Source of the DNA: a virus
Virus record (IMG/VR): IMGVR_UViG_3300015371_000157
Span: 1-25,540 of that record
Strand: one strand, 5' to 3'
Length of the DNA stretch: 25,540 nt
Shown here: piece after piece, positions 1 to 6,611 of the stretch
Position numbering within the stretch: the first letter of the stretch is position 1
How the letters are laid out: each line of letters opens with the position of its first letter
Made by a program: the position numbers and the translations under genes
The notes under the pieces: model-generated
The model's input: the letters and a program-made list of their open reading frames with translations, nothing else
Databases searched by the model: none
Told to the model about the DNA's origin: nothing

Positions 1-27
1 CTGGGACGGGTCGGCGGGGTAGATGTC
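1..27. repeat. Left copy of 27-bp terminal direct repeat (circle overlap)
   Basis: These 27 bases are identical to 25514-25540. This is what an assembler leaves when it walks round a circular or circularly permuted molecule. Collapsing the overlap gives a 25,513 bp circle, and the tail terminator gene then reads through the joint in frame. A genuine 27-bp terminal repeat of a linear phage is possible, but would be unusually short. Confidence 0.93.
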
Positions 28-135
28 AAGCGAGGGGCCTGTGGGGTTCGTCCAGAACCGTGGGACGACTTGCAGCTCGGTCACGTCGACGGCCTCGAGG
101 GCGGCGCCGAGTTGGTCGGCGATCTCGACCAACAT
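1..135 (-). CDS. Tail terminator-like protein, N-terminal part (continues at 25540)
   Basis: This is the first part of a gene that crosses the contig junction. The ATG at 135 lies 2 bp after the stop of the head-tail connector gene. Codons 1-36 (135-28) are unique to this end. The next codons lie in the terminal repeat and continue at 25540, ending at 25217, for a total of 143 residues. The start reads MLVEIADQLGAALEAV, an amphipathic helix, followed by a beta-rich region. Its size, its place between connector and tail tube, and its fold pattern (helix, then strands ending in a CEWRVRV strand) fit tail-terminator or tail-completion proteins of siphoviruses. These cap the tail tube and join it to the head. 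The family call rests on context and overall look, not on catalytic residues. Confidence 0.75.
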   Translation of the reverse strand, partial: MLVEIADQLGAALEAVDVTELQVVPRFWTNPTGPSLDIYPADPSQ

Positions 136-137
136 GA

Positions 138-818
138 TCAGGCGATCCCGAACACTTTGATCTCGTCGTCGGTGACGAGGTTGCCTTGGCCTTTGAGCGG
201 CTTCAGCTTCAGATGGTGCCGGTACCAGCTGTCGCGGGCTGCGACGACGGGGAGGACGTCGCCGCCCAACCCGATGATCCCGAACGGTGATTGGCCCTGC
301 TGCCAGTGCTCGACGGCGCGTTCGTAGTTCACCTCGACGACGAGAGGCGGGTACGGGGGCGTGCTCGGCGGCGGCGTCCACACGGCTGTGCCGTCCAGTT
401 CCCAGTTGATCTCCTGGGCGGCGGGGTCAAGGCACAGTTGCATCGCCTCGGTCTGCGCGACGGTGGGACTGGTGATCTTCAGCCGGCGGGCGAGCTCGGC
501 GATGGTGCCGTAAGCGGTGACCGTGGGGATCGTCGCGCCGGTGATGTTTTGCACCGGGCTGGTTGGCTGGCTGGTGTCGCCGGTCGCGTCGGCGAAGCGG
601 ATCCGGTACCAGTATTCGGGTGCGGTTCCGAGTTCGGTCGTGAACGACCGGAGTTGCGGCGCTGCTGGGTCGGCGTCCAAGGGTGAGAGCACGATCGTCT
701 CGAGCAGCGTGTAAATGCCGTCGATTGCGGCGGCCTCTTCGATCCGGACGGTCGTCCAGGGGAGGTCGTCGTACCGTGGTGGCGGCCGGTAGTTGACGAA
801 CGTGATCACTTCAGCCAT
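138..818 (-). CDS. Head-tail connector (gp6-like adaptor) with N-terminal FN3-like domain
   Basis: The protein has 226 residues. The ATG at 818 has a GGGAGGA ribosome site 7 bases upstream and overlaps the end of the repeat-protein gene (ATGGCTGA); a longer in-frame extension would be coded inside that gene and is unlikely. The C-terminal half is typical of HK97 gp6/SPP1 gp15-type adaptors in actinophages. It has GTIAELARRLKI, a helix ending EINWEL, and near the end a SPFGIIGLGG segment followed by ARDSWYRHHLKLKPLKG. This ring sits under the portal and links it to the tail. The first 90 or so residues are different: a beta-rich stretch with paired strands (TVRIEE, YWYRIRFADATGD, SQPTSP) that looks like a fibronectin type III domain, which is not normal for an adaptor. 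The next gene, the tail terminator, starts 2 bp downstream. Confidence 0.8.
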   Translation of the reverse strand: MAEVITFVNYRPPPRYDDLPWTTVRIEEAAAIDGIYTLLETIVLSPLDADPAAPQLRSFTTELGTAPEYWYRIRFADATGDTSQPTSPVQNITGATIPTVTAYGTIAELARRLKITSPTVAQTEAMQLCLDPAAQEINWELDGTAVWTPPPSTPPYPPLVVEVNYERAVEHWQQGQSPFGIIGLGGDVLPVVAARDSWYRHHLKLKPLKGQGNLVTDDEIKVFGIA

Positions 819-2715
819 TGCTGATCCTCCCGGTCGTCGCGCCGACGAGGACGCCCTGGTCGGGGTCGCGGATCTCGCCGGAGCTCGTGATCGCATAGCG
901 TCCCTGGGCGGTCACGGCCTGGGTTCCGGCCCAGGGTGCTGCGAGCACCGGTGCGGGCAGCGGCACCCCGGCGGTGCCGGTGCTGTAGACGGTTGCGGTG
1001 AGCAGGACGTCGCTGCTGGTGACTCCCTGCCGGACACTGTCGATGGTGACCTGGACGGCCTCGCCGACCGTGGCGGTGCCGTACTGGAGCCGTGCCCCCC
1101 GCGTCGTGATCGTGGCGACAAGGAGCGAGGTCGTCGACGCCAGCCGGGTCCTCTGCCCAGCGACGGTGATCGTCGCGGCCAGGGGGGTTGTGCTGCTCGA
1201 GCGGGCACCGACCCGGCCGTTGGTGGTGCGAGCGTCGACGAGGTCGCTCGTCGACGTGCCGAGCTGGACGCGGCGGCCGAGCGTGGTGACCGTCACGACC
1301 GGGCTGGTGGTCGTTGAGCTGGTGGCGCCGACGCGTCCGGCGGTGGTGCGGTTGTCGGTCAGCGTGACGGTGATGGTGGTGCGGGCGGTGCGCCGGCCGG
1401 CGGTGCTGATCGTGAGGGCGAGCTGGGTGCTGGTGCCGCCGATCTTGCCGGTCGCGACCGTCCCGTTCGCCCCCACCTGAACCAGTTCCGCCGTGGCGGT
1501 CGCGGCTTTCGCCGTTAGCCTGCCGGCGACGACACGGCTGTCGGTCAGCGCGACCGTCGTAGCGGCGAGGGCGACGCGACGTCCGGCCGTGGTGCGGTTC
1601 GCGACCAGCGGGGTCGCGGTCACGCCGGTGGTTTTGCGGGTTCCGCTGGTGGTGCGGTTCGCGGTGAGCGTAACCGTCGATGCTGTTCGTGCTGTGCGTG
1701 TCCCGGCAGCGGTGACGGTCGCTACAGCGGTGACGGTCGCTGACCCGAGCTTCACGCCGGCGGTGACGACACCGGCAGTTGTGACCCCGACGGTCTCGGC
1801 GACTGTCGCGGCTGAGATTGCTTTGCGTGCCCCGCTGGCGGCAACACCGGCGACGAGCGCGACGGTGGCTACGCTGGTGGTTGTTCGGATGCCGCCGGTC
1901 TGGCGGATGTCGGCTTCGGAGATGACCGCGACACCGAACGTCTTGCGGGTGCCGTTGGTGGTGCGCGTGTCGGTCAGCGAGACGGTCGCCGCACCTGTCC
2001 AGGTCGTCGGACCGCCGGGCGCGTAGACACCCGCAAGCTCGGCGAGCGTATTGACGGTGGACGACATGTTCGCGTTGAGGACCCCATCGCCTGACTGGGT
2101 GGCGAGCGAGACAGCCCATCCGATTGCGCCGTTGATGTTCGTCGCGGCACCAGATCCGGTTGTCCCGTTGTCGGCCCCGACCGCTCCGCTCGTCTTGGCA
2201 GCCCCGTTCTTGTAGTCACAGAAGAACCGCCCGCCGGTGAAGGTGTTCTCCTCGGCGGCACCGAAGACCAGGAGATCCCCCGTGGTGTACGACGCCGTCG
2301 AGGTGATCGGCGTGACGGTGGTCGTCGTGTTCACCCCGTAGGTGGCGCGTTCAGTACCGACGCCTGAGAACCACATCAGGAAAACACATTTCGCCGTGAT
2401 GCTCGTCGTCCACGAGATCGTCACGGAAGTGACGGTTCCGGCACCGGTGACAGTGCCACGCCAGAGTTGCGTCCTTGCCCCCGACGTGCCGGAACCGTTG
2501 AGCTGGTCTTTCCTCTGCGACCAAGTGATGGTCGCGGTGCCTGCGTGCGTCACCCCGAACGCGCTTCCCGCCGGGTCGCCCGCGTAGACGACGAACAGGT
2601 CGTCGCCGCTGGCGACCGTGAAGCTGGTCGGGGTAATTGTCAGCGACGTTCCGGCAGTCTTCGACTGGTTCGAGGCGCCGCTTAACCCGCCGATCAGATT
2701 CCTGACGATCGCCAC
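811..2715 (-). CDS. Large repeat virion protein (20-residue repeats), probable head fibre or decoration
   Basis: The protein has 634 residues and a GTG start at 2715, 22 bp after the preceding stop. Residues 1-235 form a beta-sandwich-like domain of a type common in phage surface proteins (SGDDLFVVYAG, ATITWSQRKD, TSVTISWTTS, VFLMWFSGVG, TTGDLLVFGAAEE). Residues 242-583 are about 17 tandem units of close to 20 residues. A typical unit reads like ATVTLTDNRTTAGRRVALA, with a near-invariant Gly in the turn at 338, 358, 378, 398, 440, 460, 480, 500, 520 and 540. The last 50 residues form a separate cap. Thr, Val and Ala dominate and there is only one Lys per several units, so an extended beta structure is likely. 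The gene sits between capsid and connector genes, where head fibres and decoration proteins are often coded. It shares no enzyme motif that I recognise. A tail-associated role is the alternative. Confidence 0.8.
   Translation of the reverse strand: MAIVRNLIGGLSGASNQSKTAGTSLTITPTSFTVASGDDLFVVYAGDPAGSAFGVTHAGTATITWSQRKDQLNGSGTSGARTQLWRGTVTGAGTVTSVTISWTTSITAKCVFLMWFSGVGTERATYGVNTTTTVTPITSTASYTTGDLLVFGAAEENTFTGGRFFCDYKNGAAKTSGAVGADNGTTGSGAATNINGAIGWAVSLATQSGDGVLNANMSSTVNTLAELAGVYAPGGPTTWTGAATVSLTDTRTTNGTRKTFGVAVISEADIRQTGGIRTTTSVATVALVAGVAASGARKAISAATVAETVGVTTAGVVTAGVKLGSATVTAVATVTAAGTRTARTASTVTLTANRTTSGTRKTTGVTATPLVANRTTAGRRVALAATTVALTDSRVVAGRLTAKAATATAELVQVGANGTVATGKIGGTSTQLALTISTAGRRTARTTITVTLTDNRTTAGRVGATSSTTTSPVVTVTTLGRRVQLGTSTSDLVDARTTNGRVGARSSSTTPLAATITVAGQRTRLASTTSLLVATITTRGARLQYGTATVGEAVQVTIDSVRQGVTSSDVLLTATVYSTGTAGVPLPAPVLAAPWAGTQAVTAQGRYAITSSGEIRDPDQGVLVGATTGRISNG
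967..1992 (-). repeat. About 17 tandem 60-bp coding repeats (20-residue units)
   Basis: This region codes residues 242-583 of the large repeat protein. The conserved Gly of the TTxGR turn recurs every 20 residues (60 bp) with only two or three units of 22-24 residues. The DNA copies have diverged, sharing short blocks such as ggtggtgcggttg, so the period is clearer in protein than in DNA. This suggests old duplication followed by selection on structure rather than recent expansion. Confidence 0.85.
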
Positions 2716-2737
2716 CTAGGCGGCCCTCGATCCCTTG

Positions 2738-3133
2738 TTACGCCGCCACCGGTGTGACCGCCAGCGTCAACGATCCGGTGGGGATGGTGAAGTTGTCGCC
2801 GACCGCCACCGTCCGCGATACGTTCAGGTCGTCGCTGCCGAGGAACGTCCCGGCTGTCGACGCGGTCCAGAACGACACGTGCGAATACGTTTCGGCGTTC
2901 GGCACTGAGGTCCAGTTCAGGTCGGCAGTGTTCGCGATCGACCCGCCGGATGCGGCGGCGCCGAACGTGGCTTGGACACGGGTGGTGTTCAACGCAGCGT
3001 TGTTCGCGCCGGCGGAACCCGGATCGCCGAGGTGCAGCTTGACCCAGAACGCTGTCGGGGCGGTGTAATTCACCGCCCGGCACAGCGCGTCGAGCCAGCC
3101 GTTCAAAACAGCTGCTGCGAGCCCGATCGCCAT
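2738..3133 (-). CDS. Conserved virion structural protein (131 aa)
   Basis: The ATG at 3133 overlaps the stop of the upstream gene by one base (TGATG). The protein starts with a helix (GLAAAVLNGWLDALCRAV) followed by a beta-rich body with NYTAPTAFWVKLHLGDPG, GGSIANTADLNWTSV, and TYSHVSFWTASTAGTFLG. Proteins with this layout are common in actinobacterial phages and prophages near the head or tail-fibre genes. They are usually annotated as hypothetical or tail-fibre-like. The short helix plus beta-sandwich would suit a trimeric surface protein. Here it lies between the capsid and the repeat protein, so it may be a partner or base for that protein; this is inferred from gene order only. Confidence 0.75.
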   Translation of the reverse strand: MAIGLAAAVLNGWLDALCRAVNYTAPTAFWVKLHLGDPGSAGANNAALNTTRVQATFGAAASGGSIANTADLNWTSVPNAETYSHVSFWTASTAGTFLGSDDLNVSRTVAVGDNFTIPTGSLTLAVTPVAA

Positions 3134-3387
3134 CAGCTCTCGCCCCCCTCCGCTTCGTCAATCGCAGCCCGGAGCTCTTCCTTGGTCATGTCGTTGTTGG
3201 CTGGGCTGATCCCCTTCGACTTGGCATAGTCGAGGAGCTGGGCTTTTGTCATCGAGTCCAGCTCTGACGTTTGTTGGGTGCCGCCGCCGGTGCCTTCTTC
3301 CCAGGGTGCGGACTGGTCCTCGCGGACGGTCTGCTGGTTGGGAGCGTCCCAGACGGTGCCGCCCGGCTTGGGCTTTTCGGTGCTCAT
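3133..3387 (-). CDS. Small head-region protein with C-terminal HeH/LEM-like domain
   Basis: The protein has 84 residues and its ATG overlaps the capsid stop (ATGA). Residues 1-42 are a flexible, Pro/Gly/Gln-rich acidic arm. Residues 43-80 carry a helix-extended loop-helix motif: LDSMTKAQLLDYAKSKGI, then MTKEELRAAIDEAE. This resembles the HeH/SAP/Rho N-terminal family of small DNA- or RNA-binding modules. Such proteins commonly follow the major capsid gene in actinophages. The role is not established; head-tail joining or capsid-DNA contact are the usual suggestions. Confidence 0.75.
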   Translation of the reverse strand: MSTEKPKPGGTVWDAPNQQTVREDQSAPWEEGTGGGTQQTSELDSMTKAQLLDYAKSKGISPANNDMTKEELRAAIDEAEGGES

Positions 3388-4589
3388 GTGACCGTGACCT
3401 TGATGATCCCGGTCGCCTCGATCACGACATACGCGAAGTAGCCGGCGTACGCGACCTGCACACCGAGCACGCTGGGCTCAACGACGCTGAGAGCACCGAC
3501 GCGGTCTTCGTAAACCTCACCGGCAGCGGTCGACATGACCATCATCCGCTTCGCGGCGCCGAACCCGTTCGTGACGACGATCGTGATCCCGGCAACCGAT
3601 CCGGCGACACCGGTCCCGTAGGCGTTGGCGTTGAACCCGGTCGACTGGGCGTTCTGCGGGTTGACGGGGTTGAACAGCGGGCCGAGCAGTCCGAGCACGT
3701 CGGGGCTGACGGCGGCGACGAGCCGGCCGCCGCCCTTGGTGGCGGTGTACGCCTGCCCGGCGGCGCCCCAGAGCGCGGCGGCGACGTTGTCGGCGGTCGG
3801 GGTGGCGGGGATCGTGACCGTACCGGCGGTGCCGGCGGCGTAGAACGCCCCCACAGCCGTGCTCTCGGTCAGGATCGCGTACTGGGCGGCGAGGTCCTGG
3901 ATGATGATGTCCATCACCTGCGGCTGCGACCAGTCGATGTCCTGCCTCGACACGTTGACATAGCCGCCCAGCGTGCTCGTGGTCGGCGTCAGCTTCCCGA
4001 TCACCATCTTCTGCGACGTGAGCTCCGCCTTTTCCGCGGACTGCGCGGCGACGGCGGTGTGCTGGGTGATCTTCGGCCGTGAGAACGAGTTGCTCGGCAG
4101 CTGCCTGGGGCCGAGCTGGCCGACCAGCGGCCTCGAGGCATCAATAAAGTTTATTACCGGTCCCAAGATGGGCGACGGGATCAGGCCGGGGTTATCCGAG
4201 GTGGTCTGGTGGGCCGCGGCCCGGTTCTCACGCGCCCAGCGGTGCAGCCGTTCCTTGGCGGGTTCGACACCGAGTCCGGCCTGCCACATGTCCAATGCGT
4301 ACTCGCCGGCGGAGCGGTACTCGACCTGTTGCGGCTGCTGGTCGCCCTGCATGTAGGTGGCGAGCTGCCGGATCCGCTCCGCGCTGTCACCTGAGATTTT
4401 GCGGGCCTCCTCGAGCGGTTTCATCATCTCGTTCACCCGCTCGATCCGGTTGCGGGTCTCACGGACGAGCTCGGTCTGCTCCTCTGAGAGGTCTTTGCCT
4501 CCGGCGGCCTCGATGATCCCGTCCATGAACGTCTGCCGTTCCTCGATCTCCGCGACGTACCGGGCGAGCATTTGGTCTGTTGCCCCCAT
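3384..4589 (-). CDS. Major capsid protein, HK97 fold
   Basis: The protein has 401 residues. I chose the ATG at 4589 because GGAGGAA lies 7 bases upstream; a TTG at 4622 in the same frame would lack this. Residues 1-95 are a charged, coiled-coil scaffolding (delta) domain, with RYVAEIEERQTF and EEQTELVRETRNRIERVNEMM, likely removed by the adjacent protease. The mature part has the usual HK97 pattern: PSPILGPVINFIDASRPLV (N-arm and E-loop region), SRQDIDWSQPQVMDIIIQDLAAQYA (spine helix), and a closing beta-rich P/A-domain ending in YAYVVIEATGIIKVTVT. It follows the protease after a 145-bp gap, the largest gap in the head module, which may hold signals for higher expression. Confidence 0.93.
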   Translation of the reverse strand: MGATDQMLARYVAEIEERQTFMDGIIEAAGGKDLSEEQTELVRETRNRIERVNEMMKPLEEARKISGDSAERIRQLATYMQGDQQPQQVEYRSAGEYALDMWQAGLGVEPAKERLHRWARENRAAAHQTTSDNPGLIPSPILGPVINFIDASRPLVGQLGPRQLPSNSFSRPKITQHTAVAAQSAEKAELTSQKMVIGKLTPTTSTLGGYVNVSRQDIDWSQPQVMDIIIQDLAAQYAILTESTAVGAFYAAGTAGTVTIPATPTADNVAAALWGAAGQAYTATKGGGRLVAAVSPDVLGLLGPLFNPVNPQNAQSTGFNANAYGTGVAGSVAGITIVVTNGFGAAKRMMVMSTAAGEVYEDRVGALSVVEPSVLGVQVAYAGYFAYVVIEATGIIKVTVT

Positions 4590-4734
4590 CAGGGGTTCCT
4601 CCATTTCGGGTAGCGCGAACAATTGGGAAACGGGACTGTCCCTAGTGCTCGAGCGCCTCTCCCGTCTACACCGGCCCCCGTCCTACGGGTTTGGTCTCTA
4701 GCCGGTGAGGAGGAGCAATCGTGCGATCAGGATC
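4590..4734 (-). promoter_or_regulatory. Non-coding gap before capsid gene with two short inverted repeats
   Basis: This gap lies between the protease stop and the capsid start in a region where all other genes overlap. It holds CCCGT-CCT-ACGGG at 4677-4689 and a perfect 11-base inverted repeat GGGAC-T-GTCCC at 4632-4642. It ends with the capsid ribosome site. Neither hairpin has a T tract on the minus strand, so it is not a standard terminator. A capsid-specific promoter, an RNA processing site or an operator are possible; I see no convincing -35/-10 pair. Confidence 0.4.
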
Positions 4735-5355
4735 TTACACCGCGTAGCGGCTGTTTATCGCCTCCATCTGCGCCCGGAGCAGTTCGATCTGCAACCGGTC
4801 GCGGTTCGGTGTTTCCGTCACAGTTGGCAGCTCGGCTGTGAACGCGTCACGGACGTCGAGCACGGTCGCCCCGTCATAAGCCGGGTTCGGGACGAACGCA
4901 ACATGGTCAAGCCAAAGCTCGTTCAGCCGACGGACGGTTCGGCTCCGCTCCCACACCTCCGCGCCGCGTTTGACCGGGCCGACGGCGCCGCCTTCGCGCA
5001 TCAGCCCGAACCCCGCGCTGGCGGACAGGCCGTCCTCGGAACACAACTCCAACGTTTCCTGGCCGGTGCCGGTACTGAACATCTTCACGTCCGCGACCAA
5101 CCCTTCGTCACGGTCCGGGTAGAGGGCGCTGACCCGGCCCGCGAGCTGCCGCCAGTCATGGTCACGGTTCGCCCGGATCGACCCCGACCGGCGTTGCACA
5201 CCGTCGTAGGCGCCGCGGCTGATGATCTCCGTGAACGCTTTCGTCGGCGTGTGGATCACCGTCGGCGTCTCGTAGGGGGCGACGATCACCGTCACCGTCC
5301 GTTTCGGATACGACACCTCAACAACTTCTGCCTTCCGGCATTCGATCTCGCTCAT
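4735..5355 (-). CDS. HK97-family prohead protease
   Basis: The protein has 206 residues and its start overlaps the portal stop (ATGA). It is the serine protease that trims the capsid scaffolding domain during head maturation. Visible family signs are the N-terminal strand VTVIVAPYETPTVI, the sequence EIISRGAYDG, the catalytic His in NRDHDW (H66) and the catalytic Ser in LSASAGF (S113), followed by RRLNELWLDHVAFVPNPAYDGA. The length is normal for the family. The last 30 residues are helical and charged (RDRLQIELLRAQMEAINS). It sits in the standard order portal, protease, capsid. Confidence 0.92.
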   Translation of the reverse strand: MSEIECRKAEVVEVSYPKRTVTVIVAPYETPTVIHTPTKAFTEIISRGAYDGVQRRSGSIRANRDHDWRQLAGRVSALYPDRDEGLVADVKMFSTGTGQETLELCSEDGLSASAGFGLMREGGAVGPVKRGAEVWERSRTVRRLNELWLDHVAFVPNPAYDGATVLDVRDAFTAELPTVTETPNRDRLQIELLRAQMEAINSRYAV

Positions 5356-6611
5356 TTCAGCACCCCGCTCGCTAAGTCCTCCGGGCTCGAGTTGTTCAAC
5401 CGCTCCGCCGCTTGCATCTGCTCCACCGTCATCACCGGGTTCCCCTGCGCATCAACGATGCTGTTGAGGATCTGGTACGTCTGGGCTCGCTCCAACGGCC
5501 CAGGCTGGATGTACTGATCGGTGTTCACCTCGATCCTGGTTCCACGCGGAACAGCCCACTCCGACATCGCGCCCATCACCGCATACGCCTTCGGACGTAG
5601 GCCGACGTTCCAGTGCTGCTCCCGGATCTGCTGCGTCGTCGAATACGTCAGCGAGTCCTTGCCGCCGGGCAGGCCGACCATCTCCGGTGGCACCCCCAAC
5701 AGGATCGCGATCCGCGACTCGTTGAACGTCGACAGGTCCAGCAACGCCATCTCCGCTGGGTTCAGTTGGGTCGGCTTCCACGTCAACCCGCCGGACAGGA
5801 CGGCCGGCTCGCCGATCGACGAAACTCGCGCTTGGACCCACTGGGCTTTCAACAGATCCGACTGTTCCGCCGACAGCTCCTCCGGATGCTCCAAGACACT
5901 GGCCGGGATCCCGCCGCCAGCAGCCAAATTGGTCGCGTACTGGGCGAGCACCCGCGCCGCGACAAGCCGGTAACGGCCGGCCTCCAACGGGCCGGTGCCA
6001 TGGGCGTTCCCAACCGAGCTCGTGTAACGGATGTGGAGCATGTCCTCGGTGACGTCCATGCCGCCGATCGTGTACGAGCGGACACCGTCACGGAAATCAA
6101 CCTCGACGCTCCACGGCGGCGCAACATGAAACCGGGCAGGCCAGCCCGTCGCGTACCTGGCCGTCGCGAGCACGAACGCTTCGCCGACACACTGGTAATC
6201 CCAGAACAGCTGTTTCGCGAACTCCTGCCAATCGGTGTAGACCATCGGGTCGGGGTTCCGTAACCAGTCCGCCTGCAACGACGGGGCCGCGTTCACCAGA
6301 TACGGCGGCATGCTCGACAACACCGAGCTGTTCAAATCCAAACACGCCCAGGCGGTGTCGGTCAGATCTGGGCTCATGCCCATCGTCCAGCTCGTGTCCC
6401 AGCCGGCCGGCCAGCCCGACCAGGCCGCCGGTGCGCTGATTCTTGGCGGCGGCGGCACCACCGCCGCGTCCTCGACGATCACCCCGTGGGGGTCGCCGGG
6501 AACCGCCGAGGGGGGACCGACGGTTCCCGGCGCGGCCTCTTCCGGCGTGTTGTCGTTCGGTATCTCCGCGCTGTTGCCGGTCGGCCTGAGTGAGCGTGTG
6601 AAAAGTCCCAT
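5352..6611 (-). CDS. Portal protein (HK97-like)
   Basis: The protein has 419 residues. I chose the ATG at 6611, which shares one base with the terminase stop (TGATG); the frame is open further back but only inside the terminase gene. The portal is the dodecameric ring at the capsid vertex through which DNA enters. Family features are TDTAWACLDLNSSVLSSMPPYLV near the start, QLFWDYQCVGEAFVLA (wing), a stem-crown region with LDLSTFNESRIAILLGVPPEMVGL, then the STTQQIREQHW helix and TDQYIQPGPLERAQTYQIL. Residues 8-60 are a Pro-rich, low-complexity extension that is probably disordered. Confidence 0.93.
   Translation of the reverse strand: MGLFTRSLRPTGNSAEIPNDNTPEEAAPGTVGPPSAVPGDPHGVIVEDAAVVPPPPRISAPAAWSGWPAGWDTSWTMGMSPDLTDTAWACLDLNSSVLSSMPPYLVNAAPSLQADWLRNPDPMVYTDWQEFAKQLFWDYQCVGEAFVLATARYATGWPARFHVAPPWSVEVDFRDGVRSYTIGGMDVTEDMLHIRYTSSVGNAHGTGPLEAGRYRLVAARVLAQYATNLAAGGGIPASVLEHPEELSAEQSDLLKAQWVQARVSSIGEPAVLSGGLTWKPTQLNPAEMALLDLSTFNESRIAILLGVPPEMVGLPGGKDSLTYSTTQQIREQHWNVGLRPKAYAVMGAMSEWAVPRGTRIEVNTDQYIQPGPLERAQTYQILNSIVDAQGNPVMTVEQMQAAERLNNSSPEDLASGVLK

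Noticed and set aside
806-2119. 437-residue Arg/His-rich minus-strand frame, and long plus-strand frames over the repeat gene
   Set aside because: Shadows of the repeat gene in other frames of high-GC DNA; composition is not protein-like.
4632-4642. Second repressor operator
   Set aside because: GGGAC-T-GTCCC shares GTCCC with the operator but has a different spacing and half-site order.
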